Origin: Sthenelais limicola
Taxonomy: Eukaryota; Annelida; Polychaeta; Phyllodocida; Sigalionidae
Length of the DNA: 64,000 bases
Direction: 5' to 3'
Assembly (NCBI GenBank): GCA_942159475.1
Contig: OW804098.1
Location: forward strand, 6,424,383-6,488,382
Positions 1 through 11,639 of the stretch are shown one piece after another (position 1 is the first letter of the stretch; the number at the start of each line of letters is the position of its first letter). Both the position numbers and the translations under genes were made by a program. The notes beneath the pieces were generated by a model, which made no database searches, was not told the origin of the DNA, and saw only the letters and a list, made by a program, of their open reading frames with translations.

Positions 1-1070
1 GTAAATGTTTCTAATCAAATTTAATGTAGCACTGTTTGGACATTGTGAGTTTTAATAGGACACAGTCCATTCCAGGTATGAAATTAGTCCCTATACTATA
101 TACCTGGATGTTTGAGGATCCAGAAAGTATCCGCACAAGGTATCCTAGGAAGTAAATGGGTTATATTTCGGAATGTTAGAGTGTTTTTATATTTAAATTT
201 CCGACAAACTACCCTCCACCCACCCGTCGCGTTGTCCACCCCACGTCCCACCCGGGCCTCGGCGCTGTTTATTCAGTAAATAAACAGCGCTATCCATTTC
301 GAATCCCATTTGCCGGTTACGTTGATTACGTTGAAGTGACTTCCGGCTTGTACGGAATGGAACAAGGGATCGGAATGGTCAATGGCGTGGATGTAGCTGT
401 GTGGGTTGAGTGTGGAGGTTGAAACGAAAATGGATTGTGGAAGTGTGAGTGCCTGAATCGACAATGTAAGTACGCTAGGTTGTAGGTATAGGCCTAAACT
501 AAGTATTCCATGCATCAATAGACATTCTCAGCGGGGAAATTATTGAATGCAGGCAGAGAAGTAACCACATGGAATAAGAGTATATATCGTTGGACACTAG
601 TAGTCTGTGCACCGTGCGAAATTGTAAATAGAGTCATTCTGACTTCTTCCAAGGAAGAAGCGGGGGTGCCGACCGTCTAGGTAAGGTATACAAATAGTCA
701 AGTCGCCATGTTGGTTCAAACCGGAAGTGCCGGAAGTAGTCTTTATTATGACACCTTTCCCCCAGACATAATGGGTATACATGATATACAATGTATAAAG
801 CACATTAGCTAGAGGTTTAACTTTTGAACTGGTTTTACAACAAGACCACAGCGTGTGGCTGTGGCACCTGTAGCACCTATAGCAATCACTGGTGTGGTTG
901 GTATTACTTGGGGTTGAGATTCACATGTTGGAATTATTCGTTGTACATGGCATCTGTTTTGCCTTACAATAGAACCATCATTTCGTTCCACAAAAACAGA
1001 CCTTGGTGTTTCAGCAACACCAATAACTCTACCTGGTAAGCTCTAAACCTTTTCTATCCCTGTTTTGATT
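1..1070. other. No gene recognised; left-edge repeat and palindrome
   Basis: I see no supportable coding region here. Bases 1-80 resemble 25479-25550: both carry the words AAATTTAATGTAGCACTG and CATTGTGAG. This part is therefore a dispersed or flanking repeat. A perfect inverted repeat with 12-bp arms (GCGCTGTTTATT) lies at 262-290. Short open frames look like chance. Confidence 0.5.
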
Positions 1071-1439
1071 CTTACATTATCTAATATCATCTGTGTCAAG
1101 GTGAGATGAGGGCTTGCCTCCATGTCTGGAGTCATAATGCTGAGCATTTTTTTCTTATATCACCTGATCATTTAACCCTACTATATGGCAATCTGGCCAT
1201 TTAGGCCCTAGGGAACTTGATAGCATAGGGACCTTTGTCCTCAAGTTTCTACCCATAAGAAGCTGAGCAGGCAGGTATCCGGTCGAGCAATGCTGTGTGG
1301 TACGGTAAGCTAGAAGACCAGACATAGGGTCCTTAAGTTTGAGAATATTCTTAGCTACCTGTACAGCTCTTTCGGGTTGCCCGTTACATTGTGCGAAATA
1401 AGGGCTACTAGTAACATGAACAAAACCCTGCCTTTTTGA

Positions 1440-2640
1440 CTAAAGCTTGAATTTGTGTGAAGTAAATTGAGCGCCACCATCAGACACAAGCAACTCAGGA
1501 ATCTCGTAACGTGCTAACATGGAACTGAGTTCTTCAGTTATAGCAACAGTAGTAGTTTTCTTTAGTGGTGCAATCTCAATAAACCTTGAGAAATAATCTA
1601 AGACGACTAGATACATTTTCTTGTCATATTCAAAGAGATCAGTACCCAACATCTGCCAAGGGCGTTGGGGTATTGGAGTAGACATCAAAGGCTCTTTTAT
1701 CTGAAAAGGTGGATCATATCATTTATTTGTGTAGTGATACCTGGCCCCCAAACAGACATATTTGCTCGCTCCCTACCTTTGTTGAGACCTTGGTGTCCAT
1801 GTATTGTGGACAGTATTTCTTTTCACATTCTTTCTGGTATTACAATCCGATTATTGTACACAAGTAGACCATCAACAATTGAAAAATGACCACGAAATTT
1901 GTGATACAGTTTTGCATCTATACTCATTGAGTTCTGGTGGGCTGGCCGACCAGTCTTTGTATACTCAAAAACAACGCTAAGATCCTCATCACATTGAGTA
2001 GCCTCCCTAATAGCATTTAGACGAGAATCTGAAATAGGCCACTCGGCTTGAATCATATTAGTGTGGCGTTCAACCTTTCTTTCAATGTGTGTGTCAGCAC
2101 ATTCAACAACAGAGTTGTTAAACTTGTCTAATGTGAGCGGAGCTCTTGACAATGTGTCAGCAATTACCATTTCTTTACCTGGTACATGTTTGGCATGAGC
2201 ACTATATCTTAACAATCGCATCAATAACCTCTGACATCTGACAGGAACTTTATCAAGATCTCTTGAATGCATTAAGGGAACCAATGGACGGCGGTCAGTA
2301 AGTAGAGTGAATTCTAGATCACAGAGATATTTATCAAACCTTTCACAAGCCCAAACTGAGGCTAAACGCTTTCTCAATCTGAGAATAACCTCTTTCAGCA
2401 GGACTTAAGGTCCTAGAGCAATAGGCTACTGGCCTAAGCTTTGTACCAGGAGGATTGTTCCACCGATCCTGTAACTACTGGCATCTGCCGATACAATTCT
2501 TTCTTTCTTTGGATCATAATGAGCTAACACAGGGGCAGAAGAGAGTAGTGTTTTAGCTTTGTTAAATGCAGTTTCTTGAGACTGGCCCCAATACCAAACA
2601 ATATCAGATTTTAGTAATTCATTCAGTGGTCAGAAATTTC
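1440..2640 (-). pseudogene. Ty3/gypsy-like RNase H and integrase fragment (broken)
   Basis: Read on the minus strand, 2377-1823 encodes the end of an RNase H domain (TLLTDRRPL, then HVPGKEMVIADTLSRAPL) and then the integrase zinc-binding entry (LLVYNNRIVIPERM). At 1688-1440 follows an integrase core start (GTDLFEYDKKMYLVVLDYFSRF and SDGGAQF, with catalytic Asp residues). Region 2640-2380 still carries recognisable RT/RNase H start text, but with stops. The pieces lie in different frames, so the pol gene is frameshifted and truncated. Family assignment rests on the RNase H to integrase order typical of Ty3/gypsy. This is a relic, not a functional gene. Confidence 0.8.
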
Positions 2641-2849
2641 CCCTTGTGCAAATGGACGCCCTGTGGTTCACTTTGCAATATATTCTCTACCTATCCTCCC
2701 ATCCCATAGACATACTTGCACCCAAATTGACAAGTGTAAACCCACTACTACCAGTTAGTGGCAAGGTTACACTTATCCGCCGATCAGGGCTTCTTATTCC
2801 CCTGACGTTGAGGCTTCTGGGGTCTTCATGGCAGCTACCACTGCTGCTT

Positions 2850-2970
2850 GCATTTGAGCAAACCTAGTAGGGCACTTTCTAGTGAAATGTCCCTCTATCC
2901 CACACTCATAGCATTTGCTCTCCCCTTTAAACCTTTGTTCTTACCCTGCCTTTGTTCTCTCCCTCCATGG
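2850..2970 (-). pseudogene. Gypsy-like gag zinc-knuckle fragment
   Basis: On the minus strand 2913-2872 encodes one CCHC zinc knuckle (CYECGIEGHFTRKC, spacing C-x2-C-x4-H-x4-C), the nucleocapsid motif that binds retroelement RNA. Basic and polar residues surround it and the frame is broken on both sides. It closely resembles the knuckle at 18714-18673, so the two gag fragments belong to related elements. The surrounding 2640-3548 stretch shows no other clear gene. Confidence 0.7.
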
Positions 2971-3547
2971 CCAGGGTGTTATTATTCCCCCTTCCCACTT
3001 GAGCCAAAACAGGAGAAACAGGATTATAAGGGTACATAAATGGCGATTGCATGGGGTAAAAGGGGTGAGGCATACCGTTTGGCGGACAATGGTTACACTG
3101 AACCCTGTTACTTCTAGCTTTAATTCTGCGGTAGGTGTTGTATTCTCTGAATATCTTTAAATAATAACAACAACTCGAGGTACATTGTAGTCAGCCATGT
3201 TGTCTATAAGCAGTGTATACATCAAATGTATCAAGCAAATATTCTATCGTTGACAATATAAGCACCTTATGGGACAGTTCTCCACATCTCCCCTTTTTAG
3301 ATAGCAAGTTAACTATTGGTAGCGATTCAGTATTTGACTTAGTCATCAGATCATAGGCTTTGGCAGTATAAGACTAGAATGTTCAGGTTATATAGTGTAA
3401 CAATTAATTATCAACTACTGAGTAACTAGTGATAACTTATCTTAAATCTTCTGAGAGATAACTTGCTGAACTTCTAAAGTAATAATCTCAAATCAAACTG
3501 TAACAGTTCTAGAGGTAGACTACCAGTATATCAGATTGAATGTTCCT

Positions 3548-4421
3548 TCACATCGCTTTAATTAGTCTTTTGGTGGGTACTCTAGCCCTGTTTGATCTTC
3601 GCTGAGGGGTGGACTCAGAGCGAGTCTCAGTCTCTGATTCAGTCGGTTTCGTTTCAGGCTCAGAGGGTTGTGATTTAGATTCCGGCACTTGCTCTTCCTT
3701 TTCACAGTGCCTCATAGGTGGAACTTCTAATGTTATTGGTTTACTCCTGTCTTCATTAGGTAGTTCTTCTTTACCCTGTCTCCTAGTCATTCTCCTGTTG
3801 CGTCTAACAATACCACGGGGATGGTAATTACATATGACCTTGGGGTGTGGGCTCTTCCCACTATTTGACCATTCTTTTTCAGGTTGGGTAGCCAGACCTT
3901 GTCGCCTGTGGAAAGTTCATCTGCTTCCTTTCCGCGATGTCGCTTGTTGTAATTTATCTTCATCTGCGCCCTGTACTGCTTCTCCTTCCTCTTCAGAAGA
4001 ATAGGATCTGGGGTAGGCCTACTGGGCAACAATTCCTCTGGATGGCACAGCACCCTTGTCTTAAGCCTCCTTCCCATGCTTAGTTGTTCTGGGGAGAAGC
4101 CATTATACTGTGGTGTGTTCCTGTACATCAGTAATGCAAGGTACTCATCAGAGCACTTGTTGAGGAATGTTTTCAATAACTGAACAGCTCGCTCAGATTC
4201 TCCATTGGATTGTGTGTTGGTGAGACCCCAATTTTCTGCAAACTGTTCAAACTCTTTAGATGCGTACTGTGGTGTGTTGTCACACATGAACACATCTGGG
4301 ATACTATGGGGAGCAAATACTTTCTTAAGCTTGGAGCCTCTGCTGTGTTGACATTTTTGCTCACTGCACACACCTCTATGTCCCTAGAGTAATAATCAAC
4401 CACGAGCACCTTACGGGACAC
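3548..4421 (-). pseudogene. Ty3/gypsy-like integrase, 3' half, frameshifted
   Basis: The minus strand encodes, in two or three frames, an integrase core and C-terminal region. At 4421 is the start of a core (LVVDYYSRDIEV). At 4371-3787 come the catalytic segment (FMCDNTPQYASKEF, then SNGESERAVQLLK, where the DD35E Glu is expected) and a typical post-core stretch (YRNTPQYNGFSPEQLSMGR and GDKVWLPNLKKNG). At 3790-3548 is a hydrophilic tail rich in Glu, Ser and Pro ending in a stop. It lies upstream of the gag fragment in the wrong order for one element, so this is probably a separate insertion. Inactive. Confidence 0.82.
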
Positions 4422-4612
4422 CTCACCACTTCCTCCCTTAAGCCGGTGGTAAACATTCGCACCAAGGTTTCTTGTACCATAGCATTTGCTAGGTGCTGGT
4501 CTCCGTAATTTCGCTAGTAAATATCAGCTAGTTGGGCTCGTAGCTGTTGCTCTTCCTCCTCATTCATAAAGAGGCATACAATCTCAGCCCTGACATTTGC
4601 CCAAGTATGATG

Positions 4613-4637
4613 CCCCCCCCCCCCCCCCCCCCCCCCC
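4613..4637. repeat. Poly-C run (25 nt)
   Basis: An uninterrupted cytosine homopolymer inside duplicated block A. Its length in the assembly should be treated as uncertain. Confidence 0.9.
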
Positions 4638-4776
4638 GCATTGACTTCTATAAAGTGTGACACGCACCTAGCCTAGCATATCTCATCTAATGCTGCTTCT
4701 ATTATATGTCACTTTGTGTAAGGGTCCTGTACACATTTTGGCAAAATGGTGGATATTCTCCTGTGTCAATGGTGCA

Positions 4777-5340
4777 TCAAGTAGCTTTGCGGCCCAATGT
4801 TTCCTTAAGATTGGAGAATACCATAGGGTAGGGGCTCTGCCAATCCATAGCAGCCGTCAAGCGAAATATTGGTTCCATTGTAGCCTTCAGATAAGCAAAA
4901 GATTTATCATCTATTACAATTTGCTTGGTCACATAGTTCACTATCTCTCTATTACCTTCAAGGTAGTCACTACCAATAATCATGTTATATGGCAAACACC
5001 TCACCACCACTACAGCACAGTCCTTCAATGTAGGGTTGTCCTTCCAACAACTTCCTAAAGTCCTGGTGTATATTCAGTTATTGGTGGTCTATGACATCTT
5101 TTACAAATTAAAGAACCAAACAGTTCTTCACTCACCAGGGAGTACACTGACCCTGTGTCGATGAGGGCAGCCGCACTGACATCTTCAACAATTATGTTTG
5201 GGGGCTGCACCAACAATATAGGTCCTACTGTTTTCCTAATCCCATCTTTGTAGGGCAATCATGCGCGAAGTGACCCTCCCGATGACAGGCAAAACCCCAG
5301 GCTATCTCCATTTTACTGAGATTCCCTGGTTTCTTTCCTT
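4777..5340 (-). pseudogene. Gypsy-like gag end and retropepsin fragment, copy A
   Basis: On the minus strand, about 5340-5258 encodes a degenerate zinc knuckle (FACHREGHFVHDCP-like text with the first Cys lost). At 5258-5055 follows a retropepsin start (AALIDTGSVYSLVSEELFG; DTG is the catalytic Asp triplet). Another frame at 5028-4777 continues with the C-terminal part (NMIIGSDYLEGN). The protease is thus split by at least one frameshift and by a stop. It belongs to a retroelement polyprotein and is non-functional as it stands. The same structure recurs in copy B. Confidence 0.72.
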
Positions 5341-5879
5341 TCTCCATATCTTTCCTTCAGATCCTTCCAGAGACCCTGGAGCTGTTTCTCTATTCTCTAC
5401 TTCTTGAAAAAATCCACCTCCTCATGCATCTTGACTCTGCCTAGGCTCTCTTGACCTCTGCCCCCACTGATCAACCAGGCAACTCATGGCATTAAATGGT
5501 GGTCCTCTATCCCTGTCCAGGTTCTCAAAGCATCTATGTTCCTAATGGTTTTCTTCACATCTTCCTTACTTTTTCCATCACAGACGGCTATCCTCCAGTT
5601 CTGTTCCCTGATCCTTCTTTTCACAATAGGATTGATATAGCATGGTACAATAAACAATTTGTTATAAACATCGATGGTACAGATGCCTGCTGGTCCTGTC
5701 CTCAGGTGGATCCTCGTTCATCGGTTGTTTCAGCGCTGTCCACTACAATCTCCAGAGATGCACCGATTGGGGTGATCAAATCCCAGCTCAGGACCAGCTC
5801 TATTCTCTCCACCTCTCAGCTCTCCTCCACAGCCACATGGATGCTGTTTCTGCCTCCCTCCACCTAGAGCCAATGAGCC

Positions 5880-6763
5880 ATTTCCTCTCCCCTCCTACCG
5901 GCCCCTGATATAACCATATTAAATGTGTTGATAAGGGTGTAAAGCAACCAATCTAACCCACTCTCCCCTCCTACCACTCCTATAGTTCTCAGTGCCCTCC
6001 ACATTATGTCAGGCCTCTGGGCGGTGGCTGCTACCTCTCTGGAAAATACCCAGCATGTCTTGATGTTCGCTCACATCTCCCAGTCACCTGATGTCGCTGG
6101 CAGTCCCTTCCTTTCTTTTTTCTCTCAGATTATTTGTGTCAATACACTTGTGTGCTCGATGCAGCCGGCAACTCCAGGGATTCCTCCTTTCTGCACTGCT
6201 ATATCTATGTAGTTGTTACTTAGTATATAATCTGTCATTCTCTTTGCCAGGACAGCTAAAAATATCTTTCCTTCCACATTCAACAGTGATATGGTGCAGA
6301 ACTGCTTTAGACTGTTGGTGTTTTCCTCCTTCAGAATAAAGTAACCTTCTGCTTGGTGCCAGCAATCTGCTAAACATCCACTTTGCTATGCCACTCGTAA
6401 GAGTCTCCACAGCTGTTTTGTCATTTTGGGGCAGTTCTTGTACACTCGATATGGTATCCTGTTTGGTCCTGGTGATGAGGATGCTCTTGCCTTCCTTATG
6501 ACATCTGTCACCTCCTTTAACCTAGGTTCCGCATCATGTAGCTGGTGAGTTCTTCTGGTTTCCCAGTTTAGTCTTTTTCAGAAATGTTTGCCAGTTGCAT
6601 GGCAGTTTACCTCTTTGTGTTACCTTATGCCTGAATCCCTGCCCTCTTTTCATCCAGGTTTCCTTCTTCAAACTGGAGTGGTTGTACACATCAAAGACAA
6701 CATATGTAGTACTGTCAAAATGTGCAGTGAATGTTTGCAAAGTAAGAAAAACTTCCAAATCCA
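5880..6763 (-). pseudogene. R2-like LINE reverse-transcriptase fragment, copy A
   Basis: The minus strand carries, in several frames, text typical of a non-LTR reverse transcriptase. Near 6490-6430 is the SSPGPN..PYRVYKNCP type motif, and near 6410-6216 the segment leading into (L)LNVEGK and a hydrophobic RT core. Stops and frameshifts are frequent. Copy B preserves more of it. An SINE-like segment (about 5888-5950) interrupts the 3' part. Confidence 0.65.
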
Positions 6764-6779
6764 CCTGGGCAATGTTTGA

Positions 6780-7470
6780 AAGTCTACTAAGAAAGCACCT
6801 AGGCTTTCATTGCCTGGGTTAGAATAACATGCCTCACGATTAGCCATATCTTTCTTATTATTCATGGTAGAAAGTTCAAACAACTTTTGAAATGTTCAGA
6901 AATAATTCAAGATTTTTGCTGTCTTGTCAAACCTTAAGTAGATATCACCATTTGTATCACTGCGGCGGGTGCACGGTTCACTAATTCAGTCTAACTCCAG
7001 TGTGGACACTCCTTTGTCCTGCATTTATAGATTGCCCATGCTCCTATATCCCAGTATAGAGAGCATGAGTAGAGGGGGAGATCTATGCAGCAGGAGGGCC
7101 AGTTGGCCCCCATTTCTAGCCAATCCTTTGCTTGCTAGTATAACTCCAAGCTAGCATTTTGGTATAATCTCACCAACAAAAATCCAATAAATGTTTTAAA
7201 GATCTATACTTCATCGAAGCCTTGGTTCTCCACCAATGATATACTCAGATGTTAATGAGTATATACTAATGTACTAGTTAATGTTAATTGTAATGTTAAA
7301 TAAATAAGTCCAACACATCTTTCCTTGACTGACTGGTCCACACACTGCCTTCTGAATGACTGCCGAATGACTGACTTACTTCCGAATGGCAAGTGCCTCT
7401 TTTATTCAACTGATCACAGCTCTGGTTTCCGAGCTGTGACACGTCTCACTGGTGGACATTCCTACACGTA
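6780..7470. other. No gene recognised
   Basis: Between duplicated block A and the inverted-repeat DNA element I see no coding region or named repeat. Base composition is AT-rich and short ORFs have no recognisable motif. Confidence 0.5.
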
Positions 7471-7471
7471 T

Positions 7472-8941
7472 GTGGCCATTTCCACCAATTTGACAACATT
7501 TGGGCCCCTAGACACCCCCAGAATACCAAAAAATAATTTTTACTTTTATCAGTTGATTTGTTATTTTCTATCAACCTTATATATATGCACATTAAACTGT
7601 CAAGTTTGGAACCATTCTGATTATTAGTAATTTTTCTACAGGGGGGTCGAAAAATAGATCCCAAATATGAAAAATATGCCAAAAATAGCATGTCGAATAA
7701 TGGCACATTGATACATAAAAGAGGATTTAAATTAGAAATAGATAAAACAAATATGCACATAATGCATTGAACTATTTTGTACTTGATAGGTCTCGACATA
7801 AGGATCATAACACCTTTTATTTGGTGAAAATATTCTAACTAGAAGAAAGGTTACAGCCAAATAACCATTCAGTAATGGTAATGATAATGGCAGCGGCAAG
7901 GGTGATAGGTCATTGACCCTCTGCCCACATTATTATGTATTTATACACATTATATAACTCATTATATTTAGAATATATATAACATTCATTACCCTTGTTT
8001 AGTTTTTTAAGTTGACTTGAATACTTGTATTGATAGTTCCTGTTCTGTTTAAGTATTTAGAGGCAAAATCTTCAAGGATAAACGTTCTAATATTATGTAC
8101 ATATGTTAGAGATATAATTTCTGATATTATGTGACAGCAGGCGTGACGGTAAGAGACAAATGTGTGACGGCAAGACTTTCAAGCATTATGCCATAAAAAT
8201 CATGTAAAAACTACTCAGAATTTATGAATATCGATCTACATAGGCTGCTAATAAGCAAAATCGATAATAAATGTCAAAATTAAAGTTTATCATTAAAATT
8301 ATGCTTTATATGGCTCTAAAATCCTTAAAAGTGTGTGACGTTAAGAGACATTACCCCCCATTTCCACCACTTTTTGCTGCCATGTTTTGTCTCTGCTAGT
8401 ATTCAAGAAAAACTCTAAAAAATACAGTTGATGGTCCATATATATTAAATCCTAAGAGTTTTATCATTATTCATCATAATTGGCTGTTTTAATTTATTTT
8501 TTATTTTTTTATTCCACCTTAAGCACGGTGTGTGACGGCAAGAGACATCAGGGGTACCCACTTTTTTAAAAAAAAGTTTTTTTTTTATTTTGGCCAAAAA
8601 ATCTGTTTTTTGCAATTTTTTTTTACACAGATCATGTTCACGTAACCTACTATCACAACATATAAAAGAAAATGTTCAATTTAGAAGATTATTTAGAAAT
8701 TCAGCAATTCCACGGACTGATGGCAGTTTTAAAAAAATGATTTTTGCCCCCAAAATGGGATTTTGAAATAAAAAAAATAAAAAAATTGGATTAAAAATGC
8801 CAAAAATGTGGTTCCACAGGTTGGTAGAACCATCCTATCAAAAAAAATTATCAAATTAATAGTAATTAATTTGATTTAAGCCCATTTTATCACTTTCCAC
8901 GGTTGGGGGCCAAATGTTGTCAAATTGGTGGAATTGGCCAT
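7472..8941. mobile_element. Non-autonomous DNA element with about 36-bp terminal inverted repeats
   Basis: The ends are inverted copies: TTCCACCAATTTGACAACAT at left (7480-7499) recurs in reverse complement at right (8914-8933). The match extends on both sides to about 36 bp (TGGCCA...GGGCCCC). The 1.47-kb interior has no long ORF. It holds three related copies of TGTGTGACGGCAAGAGACA (near 8150, 8335 and 8530), one with TTA for CGGC-type changes. This looks like a non-autonomous DNA transposon. I cannot name a superfamily, because I see no clear target-site duplication. Confidence 0.65.
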
Positions 8942-9179
8942 GTGCATGACACCTAATATATAATCATACTATGTAGACATGCCCTCAGGGTCTGTCTGTC
9001 CACCTGGTGGTATAACAGTACAATCTCAGCCCTGACATTTGCCTAAGTATGATGCCTGCCGCATTGACTTCTATAAAGTGTGACATGCACCTAGCCTAGC
9101 ATGTATCTAATGCTGCTTCTATTATATGTCACTTTGTGTAAGGGTCCTGTACACATTTTGGCGAAATGGTGGATATTCT

Positions 9180-9930
9180 CTTGTGTCAATGATGCATCGA
9201 GTAGCTTTACAGCCCAATGTTTCCTTAAGATTGGAGAATACCATAGGTTAGGGGCTCTCTCAATCCATGGCAGCTGTCAAGCGAAATATTGGTTCCATTG
9301 CAGACATGGTGAAAACTTTTGAACTTTCACCAGTCCTCCAAAGGTTTCACCAGTCAAAACCAGTCCTCCAAAGGTTTCTCCAACGTTTTATAGACCTTTT
9401 TCAATGGACAGTCGGACATGACTTACACCGTTCAAGGACCGTGGTTCGGCAGGTTTCGCCATGTCTGCATTGTAGCCTTCAGATAAGCAAAAGATTTATC
9501 ATCTATTACAATTTGCTTGGTCACATAGTGCACTATCTCTCAATTACCTTCAAGGTAGTCACTACCAATAATCATGTTATATGGCAAACACCTCACCACC
9601 ACTACAGCACAGTCCTTCAATGTAGGGTTGTCCTTCCAACAACTTCCTAAAGTCCTGGTGTATATTCAGTTATTGGTGGTCTATGACATCTTTTACAAAT
9701 TAAAGAACCAAACAGTTCTTCACTCACCAGGGAGTACACTGACCCTGTGTCGATGAGGGCAGCCGTACTGACATCTTCAACAATTATGTTTGGGGGCTGC
9801 ACCAACAATATAGGTCCTACTGTTTTCCTAATCCCATCTTTGTAGGGCAATCATGCACGAAGTGACCCTCCCGATGACAGGCAAAACCCCGGGCTATCTC
9901 CATTTTACTGAGATTCCCTGGTTTCTTTCC
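9180..9930 (-). pseudogene. Gypsy-like gag end and retropepsin fragment, copy B
   Basis: Same content as in copy A. The minus strand has a degenerate zinc knuckle near 9930-9850, then the retropepsin start with the DTG triplet (ALIDTGSVYSLVSEELF, 9850-9647), then the C-terminal part. The last part is interrupted by the MITE at 9301-9467, which lies in the protease-distal region. Stops and frameshifts shared with copy A show that the element was already dead before the duplication. Confidence 0.72.
9301..9467. mobile_element. 167-bp MITE with CATTG target-site duplication
   Basis: Copy A of the duplicated block reads TTCCATTGTAGCC at this point. Copy B reads TTCCATTG, then 167 bp, then CATTGTAGCC. 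The insert begins CAGACATGGTGAAA and ends TTTCGCCATGTCTG, near-perfect inverted termini. CATTG is present on both sides (9296-9300 and 9468-9472), a 5-bp duplication. It is therefore an insertion with a visible empty site. It has no coding capacity. A diverged relative lies at 36085-36235. Confidence 0.88.
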
Positions 9931-10399
9931 TTTCTCCATATCTTTCCTTCAGATCCTTCCAGAGACCCTGGAGCTGTTTCTCTATTCTCTACTTGAAAAA
10001 ATCCACCTCTTCATGCATCTTGACTCTGCCTAGGCTCTCTTGACCTCTGCCCCCACTGATCAACCAGGCAACGCATGGCATTAAATGGTGGTCCTCTGTC
10101 CCTGTCCAGGTTCTCAAAGCATCTATATTCCTAATGGTTTTCTTCACATCTTCCTTACTTTTTCCATCACAGACTGCTATCCTCCAGTTCTGTTCCCTGA
10201 TCCTTCTTTTCACAATAGGATTGATATAGCATGGTACAATAAACAATTTGTTATAAACATCGATGGTACAGATGCCTGCTGGTCCTGTCCTCAGATGGAT
10301 CCTCGTTCGGTTCTTTCGGCACTGTCCACTACAATCTCCAGAGATGCACCAACTGGGGTGATCAAATCCCAGCCCAGGACCAGCTCTACTCTCTCCACC

Positions 10400-11576
10400 T
10401 CTCAGCTCTCCTCCACAGCCACATGGATGCTGTTTCTGCCTCCCTCCACAGAGAGCCAATGAGCCTTTTCCTCTCCCCTCCTACCGGCCCCTGATATAAC
10501 CATATTAAATGTGTTGATAAGGGTGTAAAGCAACCAATCTAACCCACTCTCCCCTCCTACCACTCCTATAGTTCTCAGTGCCCTCCACATTGACTGGCCT
10601 GCAAACCCCCGTCATCTGATCTCCACAGGGAAGCACCATACCTTCCAGCCCCGTTGTTGACATTCACTGACTAGGTCCTGGTACTTGGTCTTTTTCTCTC
10701 CTCCCATGTCACAGTCAACTCCACTATTATGACCTGCTTAGTTGACAGTGACCAGATGACTATGTCAGGCCTCTGGCTGGTGGCTGCTACCTCTCTGGGA
10801 AATACCCAGCATGTCTTGATGTCCGCTCACATCTCCCAGTCACCTGATGTCGCTGGCAGTCCCTTCCTTTCTTTTTTCTCTCAGATTATTTGTGTCAATA
10901 CACTTGTGTGCTCGATGCAGCCGGCAACTCCTGGGATTCCTCCTTTCTGCACTGCTATATCTATGTAGTTGTTACTTAGCATATAATCTGTCATTCTCTT
11001 TGCCAGGACAGCTAAAAATATCTTTCCTTCCACATTCAACAGTGATATGGTGCGGAACTGCTTTAGACTGTTAGCATTTTCCTCCTTCAGAAAAAAAATA
11101 ACCTTCTGCTTGGTGCCAGCAATCTGCCTAACATCCGCTTCGCTATGCCACTCGTAAGAGTCTCCACAGCTGTTTTGTCATTTTGGGGCAGTTCTTGTAC
11201 ACTCGATATGGTATCCTGTTTGGTCCTGGTGATGAGGATGCTCTTGCCTTCCTTATGACATCTGTCACCTCCTTTAACCTAGGTTCCGCATCATGTAGTT
11301 GGTGAGTTCTTCTGGTTTCCCAGTTTGTTTCCCATGTTTCTTTTTCAGAAATGTTTGCCAGTTGCATGGCAGTTTACCTCTTTGTGTTACCTTATGCCTG
11401 AATCCCTGCCGTCTTTTCATCCTGGTTTCCTTCTTCAAACTGGAGTGGTTGTACACATCAAAGACAACATATGTAGTACTGTCAAAATGTGCAGTGAATG
11501 TTTGCAAAGTAAGAAAAACTTCCAAATCCACATAGTCCTTTAATGTCTTATGAGGTGGTAATTCCACATAGTCCAC
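10400..11576 (-). pseudogene. R2-like LINE reverse-transcriptase fragment, copy B
   Basis: The minus strand 11367-11143 encodes ARASSSPGPNRIPYRVYKNC, a motif of non-LTR reverse transcriptases of the R2-like group. The following RT text runs in several frames to about 10970. Near 10670-10580 a C-terminal segment (CQQRGWKVWCFPVE, then RGFAGQSMWRALRTIGV) is typical of the same group. An SINE-like segment interrupts it at about 10475-10545. Frames are broken throughout. Clade assignment beyond R2-like is uncertain. Confidence 0.75.
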
Positions 11577-11582
11577 TTACCT

Positions 11583-11607
11583 CCCCCCCCCCCCCCCCCC
11601 CCCCCCC
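11583..11607. repeat. Poly-C run (25 nt)
   Basis: Uninterrupted cytosine homopolymer just outside duplicated block B. The true length may differ from the assembly. Confidence 0.9.
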
Positions 11608-11639
11608 TCTCCGATAGACCCTGGGGGTATTGCTTAATT

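Larger units (their letters stand above)
4578..6763. repeat. Duplicated block, copy A
   Basis: This block aligns along its length with 9020-11532. Both start at ACAATCTCAGCCCTGACA and end at CTTCCAAATCCAC, and flanking sequence differs immediately outside. Copy A carries a C25 run where copy B has a few mixed bases. Relative to copy B it lacks about 160 bp near 5995 and lacks the 167-bp MITE insertion. By eye the copies differ at only a few percent of positions elsewhere. The block contains a gag/protease fragment and a LINE fragment, so it copied an already nested retroelement locus. Confidence 0.85.
9020..11532. repeat. Duplicated block, copy B
   Basis: Second copy of the block at 4578-6763. 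It includes about 160 bp (roughly 10597-10755) missing from copy A and a 167-bp MITE (9301-9467) absent from copy A. It shares the same nested content: retropepsin fragment, gag end and R2-like LINE fragment. Flanks differ from copy A. A C-run of 25 nt lies just outside its right end (11583-11607). Confidence 0.85.
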
